Shown here: positions 8,997-16,407 of the stretch, piece after piece
Position numbering within the stretch: the stretch's first letter is position 1
Layout: each line of letters starts with the position of its first letter
Assembly (NCBI GenBank): GCA_964400685.1
Contig: CAYNVT010000009.1
Location: forward strand, 1-56,287
Length of the DNA stretch: 56,287 nucleotides
Direction of reading: 5' to 3'
Source of the DNA: DATCTV01 sp964400685
Lineage (GTDB): Bacteria; Desulfobacterota; Desulfomonilia; UBA1062
Program-made: the position numbers and the translations under genes
The notes under the pieces: generated by a model
Database searches by the model: none
What the model saw: the letters and a program-made list of their open reading frames with translations, nothing else
What the model was told of the DNA's origin: nothing

Positions 8997-10331
8997 ATGG
9001 CTAAATCCATACTGGTAGTCGATGATGACAGGACGATAAGGTCTTTTATCTGCCTTATCCTCAGAGAACAGGGATATGACGTAGATGAAGCCGAAAACGG
9101 GAGCAAGGCGCTTGAACTGATAAAATCCGGCCCGTATGAGCTGGTGATAACCGACCTCAAAATGCCTGATATGAGCGGCATTGAACTGATGAAGGCGGGA
9201 AGGAACCACAGGAGTGATATGAGGTGGATGATAATCACTGCCTACGGTTCGATCAACAATGCAGTAGAGGCAATGAAACTTGGTGCTTCGGATTATCTGT
9301 CAAAGCCATTTTCCAGCCCTGATGAACTCAGGCATGTCGTAGGCAGGGTATTAAAAGACGTGGAGTCGGAACAGAGGATAAGCATTCTTGCAGAAGAAAT
9401 CGGCAGAAACGCCCCTCCCTTTGATAAAATTTTTCTGGGCAGAAAGATGGAGGATATTAAAAAACTGGTAACAGATGTAGCACCAACGACTGCAACCGTA
9501 CTGATTACCGGGCAGTCTGGAACGGGAAAGGAGCTGATAGCCAAATCAATCCACCAGATGAGCCCCAGAAAATCAAAGCCCTTCATTGCCGTTCACTGTG
9601 CGGCTTTATCAGAAACACTGCTTGAAAGCGAACTCTTCGGCCATGAAAAAGGCGCTTTTACAGGAGCTGCCAGTTTAAGGAAAGGCAGGTTTGAGCTGGC
9701 AGATACAGGCACGCTTTTTTTAGATGAGATAGGAGAGATTTCGCAGACAATACAGGTCAAGCTCCTGCGCGTTATTCAGGAAAGGACATTTGAGCGCGTC
9801 GGCGGGCACAGGCCGATTTCCATTGATGTCCGCATAATAACTTCAACAAACAGGGACCTGAAAAAGGAGGTTGATGAAGGCCGCTTCCGTGAAGACCTTT
9901 ATTACAGGCTCAATGTATTCCCGGTGAAGCTTCCTGCCCTGATAGAAAGGCCGGAAGCAATCCTGCCGCTTGCCGAATACTTTCTTGCAAGATATTCCTC
10001 AGAGTTCGGCAAAAAAGTGAGCGGCTTTACCGAGGATGCTCTTGAGCTGCTCAAATCCTATCACTGGCCGGGCAATATCCGCGAACTTCAGAATGTTATT
10101 GAACGTGCAGTCATCCTGGCAGGAAATGAAATAGATGCACATCATCTCAAACTCGATGCGCCTCAAGAAGCAGAGCTGGCTTTAACCAAAGATAAAGCCC
10201 TGAAATCAATTGAGAGGGATGCTATTGTAAAGACACTTTCTCAAACTGGCGGGAACCGTAAGAAAACAGCGGATATCCTGGGTATTTCATTAAGGACACT
10301 TCAGTACAGGATAAAGGAATACGGATTATGA
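8997..10331 (+). CDS. Sigma-54 response regulator, NtrC/ZraR family
   Basis: 444 residues in the order receiver, AAA+, Fis-type helix-turn-helix. The phospho-acceptor is Asp53 (ITDLKMPD), with Lys103 in LSKPF. Walker A GQSGTGKE is at 172-179, the sigma-54 contact loop GAFTGA at 219-224, and Walker B LFLDEIGE at about 240-247. The C-terminal GNRKKTADILGISLRTLQYR binds DNA. It is co-transcribed with the sensor kinase. A clear -24/-12 promoter starts 120 bases after its stop with paired palindromes in between, making the next gene its likely target. Confidence 0.93.
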   Translation: MAKSILVVDDDRTIRSFICLILREQGYDVDEAENGSKALELIKSGPYELVITDLKMPDMSGIELMKAGRNHRSDMRWMIITAYGSINNAVEAMKLGASDYLSKPFSSPDELRHVVGRVLKDVESEQRISILAEEIGRNAPPFDKIFLGRKMEDIKKLVTDVAPTTATVLITGQSGTGKELIAKSIHQMSPRKSKPFIAVHCAALSETLLESELFGHEKGAFTGAASLRKGRFELADTGTLFLDEIGEISQTIQVKLLRVIQERTFERVGGHRPISIDVRIITSTNRDLKKEVDEGRFREDLYYRLNVFPVKLPALIERPEAILPLAEYFLARYSSEFGKKVSGFTEDALELLKSYHWPGNIRELQNVIERAVILAGNEIDAHHLKLDAPQEAELALTKDKALKSIERDAIVKTLSQTGGNRKKTADILGISLRTLQYRIKEYGL

Positions 10332-10342
10332 ATTGTGCAAAG

Positions 10343-10375
10343 TGCAGAATCTGCACTTTGTATGCAGGATCTGCA
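10343..10375. promoter_or_regulatory. Tandem enhancer sites for the sigma-54 regulator
   Basis: Two copies of the 13-base palindrome TGCAGRATCTGCA lie at 10343-10355 and 10363-10375. Their centres are 20 bases apart, about two helical turns, so dimers would sit on the same face. They lie 78-110 bases upstream of the -24/-12 element, the usual place for an upstream activating sequence. The first copy is extended to ten-base arms (10338-10347 and 10351-10360). The assignment to the adjacent NtrC-type protein is inferred from position and symmetry. Confidence 0.7.
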
Positions 10376-10452
10376 GGTAAAATGAGTATTCCAAAGCAGT
10401 TGATTAACTTATTTAAACAGTTATATCATGTGGTTATATTGTTTTGATAACT

Positions 10453-10468
10453 TGGCATCCGCCTTGCT
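10453..10468 (+). promoter_or_regulatory. Sigma-54 (-24/-12) promoter
   Basis: TTGGCAT, five bases, then TTGCT. The invariant GG (10454-10455) and GC (10466-10467) are separated by exactly ten bases, as RpoN requires. Transcription should start near 10479, about 35 bases before the ATG of the Gly-rich exported protein. The match to the consensus YTGGCACG-N4-TTGCW is strong. Confidence 0.8.
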
Positions 10469-10513
10469 CTTATATGGGTATTACAAAAAAAAACCCATAA
10501 GGAGATAGTAAAG

Positions 10514-10825
10514 ATGAAAAAGATGTTAATTGCGGCACTGATGGCAGTATTTATCGGCGGAACGGCACTTGTTGCGGACGATGCATTTGCACGACAAGGT
10601 AAAGGCGGTGCCGGAAAAGGAGCAGGTATCTGCAGGCAGACAACATCCTCCCAGCAGACGGCTGTAAAACAGAGATTGAGGGATGGGTCGTGTTTGAACA
10701 GGACAGCCTCAGCCAAAACATACCAGGCTAAAAGAGGAAATGCATATGGGCCAGGTGACGGCACAGGCAACAAAGGAACCGTACCGAAAGACGGTACCGG
10801 GTATGGTACAAAAAGCAGCAAATAA
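10514..10825 (+). CDS. Small exported Gly-rich protein with GDGTG motif
   Basis: 103 residues. A signal peptide (MKKMLIAALMAVFIGGTALV, cleavage near ADDAFA, residue 26) precedes a basic, Gly/Lys/Thr-rich mature chain with two Cys. Near the C-terminus it has YGPGDGTGNKGTVPKDGTGYG-like spacing, with two GDGTG/KDGTG motifs. The GDGTG motif is shared with two small proteins of the NifX locus at 23338 and 23574. It has a good AAGGAGATAG ribosome-binding site and is the first gene behind the sigma-54 promoter. By analogy with ZraP under ZraSR it could be a periplasmic metal- or stress-related protein, but no function can be read from sequence. Confidence 0.75.
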   Translation: MKKMLIAALMAVFIGGTALVADDAFARQGKGGAGKGAGICRQTTSSQQTAVKQRLRDGSCLNRTASAKTYQAKRGNAYGPGDGTGNKGTVPKDGTGYGTKSSK

Positions 10826-11369
10826 TAATCAGGATGAATTTTGCGACAGGGCATTTCATGTCCTGTCCGTTATTGTCCTGATCATATTCATGTTCCCTTC
10901 AACACCTGTTTATGCTGACGAGGTGAACATGGTGTTGGAAAAAAGCGGGATACTGTATCCCGGCGGTTTTGACCTGAATACCCTTGGTGAAGTCAGGGGA
11001 AAAGTAAGGAATCTGACAGTGCCTCAGACCGGACCGGTATCTTTCGGTCTGACAGCTGAAAAGGATATCTATATAGTCCTTGCATCGCCTGCATGGTATT
11101 GGCGTCAGTCCGGGCTGGGTATGGTGGAAGGTGATAATGTATCGGTTAAAGGGTCAAAATCACTTGGAATGGACAGAAATCTTTACATCATAGCCCAGGA
11201 TATTAGAAATGAAGCCACCGGGAAGATAATCACGCTACGCAATGAAGACGGCAAACCTCTCTGGTCGAATGCATCCCGCATGTCCGGTTCAGGCAGCAGG
11301 GGAAGCGCAATGCAGCATGGTGCGGGAAAGGCGGGTGTTTCCGGCGGACAAAAGAAGCGTGGGAAATGA
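10803..11369 (+). CDS. Exported protein of unknown function, OB-like
   Basis: About 188 residues if started at the ATG at 10803, which overlaps the previous stop by 23 bases. The frame is open from 10740, but that region codes for the upstream protein. An N-terminal hydrophobic stretch (VLSVIVLIIFMFPSTPVYA) is a signal peptide with cleavage before DEVN. The mature part has LYPGGFDLNTLGEVRGKV, DNVSVKGSKSLG and NLYIIAQDI followed by KIITLRNEDGKPLW, a beta-rich pattern that could be an OB-type barrel. The C-terminal tail is Gly/Ser/Lys-rich and basic. The ribosome-binding site is weak, so translation probably depends on coupling. I do not recognise the family with certainty. Confidence 0.7.
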   Translation: MVQKAANNNQDEFCDRAFHVLSVIVLIIFMFPSTPVYADEVNMVLEKSGILYPGGFDLNTLGEVRGKVRNLTVPQTGPVSFGLTAEKDIYIVLASPAWYWRQSGLGMVEGDNVSVKGSKSLGMDRNLYIIAQDIRNEATGKIITLRNEDGKPLWSNASRMSGSGSRGSAMQHGAGKAGVSGGQKKRGK

Positions 11370-11392
11370 TTGCGAAATGAAAGGGAAATTAA

Positions 11393-12211
11393 ATGCACAT
11401 AAATATAAAGAAGGTATTTCTATTAATATCAATTCTATGTCTGGCATGCTGCACCGATCTGTTTGCCGGGGACTTCGAGGTTTATGTACGACCAGGGTAT
11501 GATTCGAATGTGACAAGGTCTGTTGATGACCCGAAGGGGGACGGTTATTTAAACGGCAATATTTCATGGAACAGACAGGCCGATATCGAGAAAACTTTCG
11601 ACTGGACTTTTACCGGGGTTCTTGATTCGACCGCCTATTTCAAGACGGCTGAAGAGGATTATGTCTCAGCATTGATATCTCCTGGACTCACATATACCTA
11701 CGATGGGCGTTTCCAGATAAACATCTCGCCCTTGATCGAGGCATCTGCAGTAAAGGATACGAACCAATCGGAGATTTCACTGGGCGGAGGACTTTATTTT
11801 TCGCAGCAGCTGACATCCATGTTCTATACAGGCGAGTATGCAAGCTATGTATACAGCCGGGCAAAGGATGATATCTATTCACAAGACGAGATTTCTTTCG
11901 GTGCGTATTTCGGAGTAAACATTACGGATAAACTTTTTGCCGAGGCGGGTTATGAATATTCCTATGGGACCTCCTATCAGACGTCTTCCATCCCCACAGG
12001 CAAAGGCAGGGGCAAGGGTAAATACTCAACGGTTATGAACTATGATGTCTATCAGGAAACCGTCAATGAGCATGCATTGAGTCTTAATGCCGGGCTTGAT
12101 CTGACGGATAAAATATTCACGATTGCAGGCTATACTTTTACTTATACTGACGGTGACATAGGCATCAGCCGCTCCAATGACATCTCGCTGGGCATCGGGT
12201 ACAGGTTTTAA
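11393..12211 (+). CDS. Putative outer-membrane beta-barrel protein
   Basis: 272 residues. The signal peptide ends near LACCTDLFAGD. The mature chain alternates polar and aromatic residues in strands (for example YVRPGYDSNVT, SLGGGLYFSQQL, AEAGYEYSYG, IAGYTFTYTDG) and ends in GIGYRF, the terminal aromatic typical of proteins inserted by BamA. It has a short Gly/Lys loop (GKGRGKGK). It follows the two exported proteins closely and probably shares their sigma-54 promoter, so the three may form one envelope response unit. The ligand is unknown. Confidence 0.75.
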   Translation: MHINIKKVFLLISILCLACCTDLFAGDFEVYVRPGYDSNVTRSVDDPKGDGYLNGNISWNRQADIEKTFDWTFTGVLDSTAYFKTAEEDYVSALISPGLTYTYDGRFQINISPLIEASAVKDTNQSEISLGGGLYFSQQLTSMFYTGEYASYVYSRAKDDIYSQDEISFGAYFGVNITDKLFAEAGYEYSYGTSYQTSSIPTGKGRGKGKYSTVMNYDVYQETVNEHALSLNAGLDLTDKIFTIAGYTFTYTDGDIGISRSNDISLGIGYRF

Positions 12212-12227
12212 ACGGGAAATCTCGAAT

Positions 12228-12605
12228 TTATCGTCTGTTGCAGTCTGCGCAGATACCTGAGAGGTATACTTCGTGGTCTTCGAGAATAAAACCCGGTGGT
12301 GAAATGCCCGTCTTTTTCAAGGGGCAGCCCTCGAGCTGGTAAACTCTGTCGCATTTGTGGCAGTGGAAATGGTGGTGGTGGCTTTTTTCCTTCATTTCGT
12401 AAAGGTTGCCGAGCGCCGGGTGGGAGACGACCTTAAGCCATTCGCAATCTATAAGGATTTTCAGATTCCTGTAAACGGTAGCCTGGTTGAGCGATTTTAT
12501 AGACTTCCTTCCTTTTCTCAGGATATCCTGAACGCTCAGGGGGGCTGCGCTTGAAGAAATGATCTCTTCAAGCAGTTTTCTCTGTGTTGTGTTCCTTTTA
12601 TACAT
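12228..12605 (-). CDS. zur: Fur-family regulator, probably zinc-responsive Zur
   Basis: 125 residues with the Fur layout. The N-terminal winged helix includes LNQATVYRNLKIL (about 38-50). It is followed by HHHHFHCHKCDRVYQL (about 75-90) and a second CxxC (ICADCNRR) at the C-terminus, the structural zinc site. It is divergent from znuABC with a 114-base spacer containing paired candidate operators, which is the context of Zur rather than Fur or PerR. With zinc bound it should repress znuABC. Confidence 0.85.
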   Translation of the reverse strand: MYKRNTTQRKLLEEIISSSAAPLSVQDILRKGRKSIKSLNQATVYRNLKILIDCEWLKVVSHPALGNLYEMKEKSHHHHFHCHKCDRVYQLEGCPLKKTGISPPGFILEDHEVYLSGICADCNRR

Positions 12606-12627
12606 CCGTCAGCCTTTTAAATCTTAT

Positions 12628-12643
12628 TGCGAAATGAATTGCA
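12628..12643. promoter_or_regulatory. Second candidate Zur operator (weaker)
   Basis: A 16-base element, TGCGAA-N4-ATTGCA, with the same length and outer TGC/GCA as the stronger site at 12679. It lies 22 bases from the zur start codon and upstream of the znuA -35 element, so it may serve autoregulation. The symmetry is only partial. Confidence 0.4.
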
Positions 12644-12650
12644 TTAACAA

Positions 12651-12679
12651 TTGACATGCTGATTGTTATTAATCATAAT
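12651..12679 (+). promoter_or_regulatory. Sigma-70 promoter of znuABC
   Basis: TTGACA (12651-12656), a 17-base spacer, then CATAAT (12674-12679). This is a near-consensus promoter with an expected start near 12686 and an UTR of about 34 bases with CCGGAGG before the znuA ATG. Confidence 0.75.
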
Positions 12680-12694
12680 GCAAAAGCATTTGCA
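12679..12694. promoter_or_regulatory. Candidate Zur operator
   Basis: TGCAAA-AGCA-TTTGCA, a 16-base palindrome with six perfect bases per arm. It starts at the last base of the znuA -10 element and covers the predicted transcription start, a classic repressor position. The neighbouring zur-like gene makes Zur the likely ligand. Confidence 0.6.
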
Positions 12695-12719
12695 ATAAGC
12701 GAATTTCCGGAGGCTTAAT

Positions 12720-13685
12720 ATGATTAAGATATTCGAAAAGAAAAGAGTCCTTTTTGTATGCATATCCCTTTTGTCTTTTATGATTTCCGGGGAGGCCTTT
12801 TCCGCCGATAAAAAGGTTAACATTCTTTGCACGACATTTCCCGTTTATCAGATAACCAGAAACGTGACTCAGGGCAGCGCCGGCGTAAAAGTGGAGCTGA
12901 TGCTGCCTTCAACCCTGGGCTGTCCTCACGACTATTCACTGACGCCGAAAGACATGCAGAAAATTTCGAAGGCCGATGTTCTCGTGATAAACGGTCTCGG
13001 CATGGAGGAATTTCTTGGTGCGCCGATAAAAAGGGCGAACAGCCGCCTTGCTATCATTGACAGTTCGGCAGGCATCAGGAATCTGCTTGAATACACAGAA
13101 GGCGATCATGATGATATAAAAGGGCATCATGAAGAAAAGCATGAACACGGGCATCATCATGAAGGAATTAATCCTCATTTGTTTGCAAGTCCGCACATGT
13201 GCGCTCTCCTTGCCGAAAACATTGCCCTGGGGCTTTCCAAGGCCGATCCGAAAGGAGCCGGAATCTACATGAAAAACGCAAAGGCCTATAAGCTGAAAAT
13301 GGACCGCCTGTCAGACGAGTTTACTTCTCAGGTTGGAAAGCTTAAGAACAGGAATATAGTTACACAGCACGGTGCGTTCGATTATCTTGCGCGTGATACG
13401 GGGCTCAGAATCGTTGCGGTACTTCAGTCTCACGCCGGCCAGGAGCCCTCCGCATCGGAGATGCTTTCTCTGGTAAAAAAGATAAAACAGTATGAGGCGG
13501 GGGCTATTTACTATGAACCGCAGTTCTCTTCCAAGACCCCTAAGGTTTTATCAAAAGAGGCAGGCATTCCGGCAGCAATGCTCGATCCGTGTGCAACAGG
13601 GCCTGAAAATGCAGGCCTTGATTATTATGAAAGGGTTATGAGAAAAAATATCGTAACAATACAGAGGACGCTGGGAAGCAAGTAA
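12720..13685 (+). CDS. znuA: ZnuA, zinc-binding periplasmic protein
   Basis: 321 residues. A signal peptide (about 1-29, ending GEAFSA) is followed by the cluster A-I fold. Metal ligands expected from the family are His near GCPHDYSLTP (about 65), His in NPHLFASPHM (about 150) and His in THGAFDYLA (about 218), with Asp in the C-lobe. A His/acid-rich loop (DHDDIKGHHEEKHEHGHHH, about 128-146) is the mark of zinc-specific ZnuA rather than manganese proteins. It delivers zinc to ZnuBC and heads the zinc-regulated operon. Confidence 0.92.
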   Translation: MIKIFEKKRVLFVCISLLSFMISGEAFSADKKVNILCTTFPVYQITRNVTQGSAGVKVELMLPSTLGCPHDYSLTPKDMQKISKADVLVINGLGMEEFLGAPIKRANSRLAIIDSSAGIRNLLEYTEGDHDDIKGHHEEKHEHGHHHEGINPHLFASPHMCALLAENIALGLSKADPKGAGIYMKNAKAYKLKMDRLSDEFTSQVGKLKNRNIVTQHGAFDYLARDTGLRIVAVLQSHAGQEPSASEMLSLVKKIKQYEAGAIYYEPQFSSKTPKVLSKEAGIPAAMLDPCATGPENAGLDYYERVMRKNIVTIQRTLGSK

Positions 13686-13686
13686 A

Positions 13687-14493
13687 ATGGACAGGCAATA
13701 TCCACCGCACAGGCCGGCCATTGAACTGAGTGCCTTGAGTGTAAAAATGGGAGAGGTCTCTGTTCTTGAAGATATCAATGCGCGAGTACCTGAAGGAGAG
13801 TGCACGGCCATTATCGGCCCGAACGGGGCAGGCAAGACGACGCTCCTTTTAGCATTGCTCGGTGAGATAAAGTATTCAGGAAATATCCGTTTCAACTCAA
13901 ACAGCCGTCCTCATGAGATAAGGATTGGCTATGTCCCGCAGCGGTTTTCCTTTGACAGAGGAATTCCCTTGAGCGTCGTCGAATTCCTGTCGATGGGGGT
14001 TCAGAAAAAACCGTTCTGGCTTGGAATAAATAGCAAGATGCGTGATAAGGCTGCTCAACTGCTTAATTCGGTCAAAGCGGAGCATCTTCTGAAAAGAAGG
14101 CTCGGGGCGCTATCGGGCGGCGAGATGCAGAGGGTTCTTCTTGCCCTGGCCATAGAAAGGGAGCCTGAGATACTCATTCTTGATGAACCGGATGCGGGTG
14201 TTGATATAAAGGGGGGCCAGGTTTTCTGCCATCTTCTCGAACATCTCAGGATGGAAAAGGGCTTCACCCAACTCATGGTGAGCCATGACCTCGGCATGGT
14301 CGCCTATCATGCAAGCCATGTAATATGCCTCAACAGGAGGGTGGTTGCAGAAGGTACGCCCAGGGACATATTCAATAAGGACATTCTTTTAGACATATTC
14401 GGTCCGCATATAGGCGCTCTCAGCTTCAAACCTGTAAAAGACGGTTGTGCCGAGTGTGATGAGGTCTCCGGCGGGGGGAATGCGAATGCCTGA
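13687..14493 (+). CDS. znuC: ZnuC, zinc ABC transporter ATPase
   Basis: 268 residues, starting one base after the znuA stop. Walker A GPNGAGKTT (about 37-45), signature LSGGEMQRVLLALAIE (about 140-155), Walker B ILILDEPDAGVD and the switch His in MVSHD are complete. It drives zinc uptake with ZnuB. The C-terminus is slightly Cys-rich (DGCAECDE), which is unusual and may sense or bind metal. Confidence 0.92.
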   Translation: MDRQYPPHRPAIELSALSVKMGEVSVLEDINARVPEGECTAIIGPNGAGKTTLLLALLGEIKYSGNIRFNSNSRPHEIRIGYVPQRFSFDRGIPLSVVEFLSMGVQKKPFWLGINSKMRDKAAQLLNSVKAEHLLKRRLGALSGGEMQRVLLALAIEREPEILILDEPDAGVDIKGGQVFCHLLEHLRMEKGFTQLMVSHDLGMVAYHASHVICLNRRVVAEGTPRDIFNKDILLDIFGPHIGALSFKPVKDGCAECDEVSGGGNANA

Positions 14494-15355
14494 CCTGTCT
14501 GTTATTTATGACATTGTACCCATGTTGCTCCCTTTCGAATGCATGGAGGCGAGATTCATGCAGCAGGCATTTATCGGGCTTTTGCTTCTGTCGCCGATAG
14601 CTGCTGTCATGGGCATACAGGTCGTAAATTTCAGGATGGCGTTTTTTACTGATGCAATCAGTCATTCGGCCTTTGCCGGTGTTGCCATAGGGTTGATCGC
14701 TTCACTTGATCCTTCTCTAACAATGGTATTCTTTGCTGTCTTGGTGGGCATTGCAATAACGGCGCTTCAGCGGAAGAGCTCTCTTTCCATGGACACTGTT
14801 GTGGGCGTTATCTTTTCAGCCGTTGTCGCCTTCGGGATAGCTATTGTCAGCCGTGATCGAAGTGTTGTTCGCGACATGCAGCTTTTCCTGTACGGCGACA
14901 TACTGACCATAAGCACGGCCGATATACTCATGCTTGCAGCACTTGCGCTTGTAATAATTATATTCATCGGACTGGGATATAACCTCCTGTTCTATATCGG
15001 CCTCAACCATGCCCTTGCCAGGGCGCACCGGATAAAAGTTGCATTTTATCAGTACATGTATGCGGCGCTTCTTTCAGTTGTGGTCATCTTTTCAGTCAGG
15101 GCCGTGGGGGTGCTGCTTGTAACGGCCCTGCTCATAGTGCCGGCCGCGGCGGCAAGAAATCTCTCGCGTACGGCCGGCTCCATGTTCTGGTGGGCCATAC
15201 TGATAAGCGTGACATCGGCTGCGGCAGGTCTCGTGATATCCGCCCAGGAATGGGCATATACTGCTACCGGTGCTACAGTCATACTGGTTGCATTCGCCTG
15301 GTTTATCATAAGCGCAATCATTGCTTACCTGACGGGGGATTCATTAAGGTCGTGA
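14486..15355 (+). CDS. znuB: ZnuB, zinc ABC transporter permease
   Basis: About 289 residues from the ATG at 14486, which overlaps znuC by eight bases and has a G-rich ribosome-binding site (GGCGGGGGGA) at proper distance. A start two codons earlier is possible. It is hydrophobic throughout with about eight membrane segments, and contains the ABC-3 family pattern MAFFTDAISHSAFAGVAIG (about 50-68) and RAVGVLLVTALLIVPAAAA (about 205-223). It forms the zinc channel. Confidence 0.9.
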   Translation: MPDLSVIYDIVPMLLPFECMEARFMQQAFIGLLLLSPIAAVMGIQVVNFRMAFFTDAISHSAFAGVAIGLIASLDPSLTMVFFAVLVGIAITALQRKSSLSMDTVVGVIFSAVVAFGIAIVSRDRSVVRDMQLFLYGDILTISTADILMLAALALVIIIFIGLGYNLLFYIGLNHALARAHRIKVAFYQYMYAALLSVVVIFSVRAVGVLLVTALLIVPAAAARNLSRTAGSMFWWAILISVTSAAAGLVISAQEWAYTATGATVILVAFAWFIISAIIAYLTGDSLRS

Positions 15356-15372
15356 TGGTGCGAGTAAATTTG

Positions 15373-15396
15373 TGTGAATTCACATGTGACGTAACA
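15373..15396. promoter_or_regulatory. Paired 12-bp palindromes upstream of the RiPP cassette
   Basis: TGTGAATTCACA (15373-15384) is perfectly symmetric and is followed at once by TGTGACGTAACA (15385-15396), which is symmetric except for one base pair. They sit 44-67 bases before the first cassette gene. A possible promoter, TTTACA (15405) with a 15-base spacer to TATAGA (15426), follows. The half-site TGTGA is CRP-like but the two-base spacing is not, so the regulator is unknown. Confidence 0.45.
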
Positions 15397-15439
15397 CCTT
15401 TTCGTTTACAACCTGTGTTAAATCCTATAGATAGCCTTC

Positions 15440-15727
15440 ATGCCAGATTATGAATATATCCCGTATCCGAACCCTGACGTGATTTATCAGGATGAAGATG
15501 ATGGCTGGGCCGTTCTTGTCAATATGGACACCGGCAATTCTATTGCCGTTAACAACACCGGGAAATTCATATGGAAAGCAGCGGACGGCAGGAAGAGCGT
15601 AGGTCAGATAATCAGTCATATTAAAGAAACCTTTTCGGGTGTGCCTGAGAATATCGACAGGGATGTTGCTGAACTTGTCGGGAATCTAAAAGCAAACGGC
15701 TTCTTCGGATGCAGGGTGAAGTGCTGA
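15440..15727 (+). CDS. PqqD-like RiPP recognition protein (first copy)
   Basis: 95 residues with the PqqD fold pattern: an N-terminal strand region, then DDGWAVLVNMDTGNSIAVNNTGKFIW (in parts about 24-49), helices around VGQIISHIKETF and a final strand. Such proteins (RRE domains) bind the leader of a ribosomal peptide and hand it to radical SAM enzymes. There is no clear ribosome-binding site before the ATG, and the possible promoter would make the message nearly leaderless. It shares the cassette with a second PqqD-like gene at 16141; having two matches the cassette I recall as SynChlorMet (Scm). Confidence 0.8.
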   Translation: MPDYEYIPYPNPDVIYQDEDDGWAVLVNMDTGNSIAVNNTGKFIWKAADGRKSVGQIISHIKETFSGVPENIDRDVAELVGNLKANGFFGCRVKC

Positions 15728-15881
15728 TGTTTATAAGGAAATTTCTTTCAAACTGACCATTCGGAAAGCCTGTTAGAATAAGTTATGATTCATTTAAACA
15801 AGAAGATTGACTTTTTTTTCATTTGAGTAATGAGATAAAAAATAATTTTCATGACTGCTGATTGAAAACAAGGAGATTGAG

Positions 15882-16136
15882 ATGGCAACAGAAAAAAAGA
15901 ATATCGATGATTCAAGGCCGGTTTACGAAGCGCCGAAGGTAATGAAACTGGATGGCGTCAGGGATTCTATTGGAGCTTTTTGCACTCCGGGTTCAGGTGC
16001 AACAGATGATTGTAATCCTGGTAGTAATGCTACGCTCTGGTGCGGCGCTAATGGTAATAGTGCTGATACCCGGTGTCAATTCTCTGGTATCTCCGCCAGT
16101 GGTGTTTGCAATGAAGCTGGAAACGGAGTGGTATGA
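15882..16136 (+). CDS. Putative Cys-rich RiPP precursor peptide
   Basis: 84 residues with a strong AAGGAGATTGAG ribosome-binding site. The first 31 residues are charged and contain PVYEAPKVMKLDGVRD, a Y-x2-P-x4-L pattern like leaders bound by RRE/PqqD proteins. From about residue 32 the chain changes to a Gly/Ser/Asn/Ala-rich core with five Cys (FCTPG, DDCNPG, LWCGA, TRCQF, GVCNEA) spaced 9-11 residues apart and no Lys. Its position between two PqqD-like genes and before two radical SAM/SPASM genes supports a precursor carrying thioether or similar Cys-based crosslinks. The modification and cleavage site are inferred. Confidence 0.72.
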   Translation: MATEKKNIDDSRPVYEAPKVMKLDGVRDSIGAFCTPGSGATDDCNPGSNATLWCGANGNSADTRCQFSGISASGVCNEAGNGVV

Positions 16137-16140
16137 TTGA

Positions 16141-16407
16141 ATGAAATATCAGGCAAACCCGAATGTTTCTTTCCGTGATGAGGGTGAGGAGGGCGCCGTC
16201 CTCTATAACCCTGATATGGACTTGAGCACCATAATGAATGCAACAGGCGGGCTCATCTGGGGCTTTATCGAAAAGCCCCGGACGCTCGATGAAATAGCCG
16301 CTTTTCTTGTAAAAAGCTTCAGCGCCGTCGAACCTGAAACCGCGAAGGCCGATGCCGAGAGTTTCGTAAAGATGCTTGGAGAAAATTTTATCAATGAAGT
16401 CCCCTGA
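16141..16407 (+). CDS. PqqD-like RiPP recognition protein (second copy)
   Basis: 88 residues, starting four bases after the precursor stop. MKYQANPNVSFRDEGEEGAVLYNPDMDLSTIMNATGGLIW (in parts residues 1-40) followed by helices with TLDEIAAFLVKSF and FVKMLGENF is a canonical PqqD fold. It overlaps the first radical SAM gene by about 14 bases, so the two are translationally coupled and likely act together on the precursor leader. Confidence 0.85.
   Translation: MKYQANPNVSFRDEGEEGAVLYNPDMDLSTIMNATGGLIWGFIEKPRTLDEIAAFLVKSFSAVEPETAKADAESFVKMLGENFINEVP

Noticed and set aside
10338..10360. Reading the ten-base-arm hairpin after the response regulator as a terminator
   Set aside because: No T-run follows, and its core is repeated 20 bases downstream upstream of a sigma-54 promoter, which fits enhancer sites better.
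15728..15881. A second precursor peptide or promoter in the gap before the Cys-rich peptide
   Set aside because: Only a nine-codon frame was found, and TTGACT at 15807 has no acceptable -10 at 16-18 bases.
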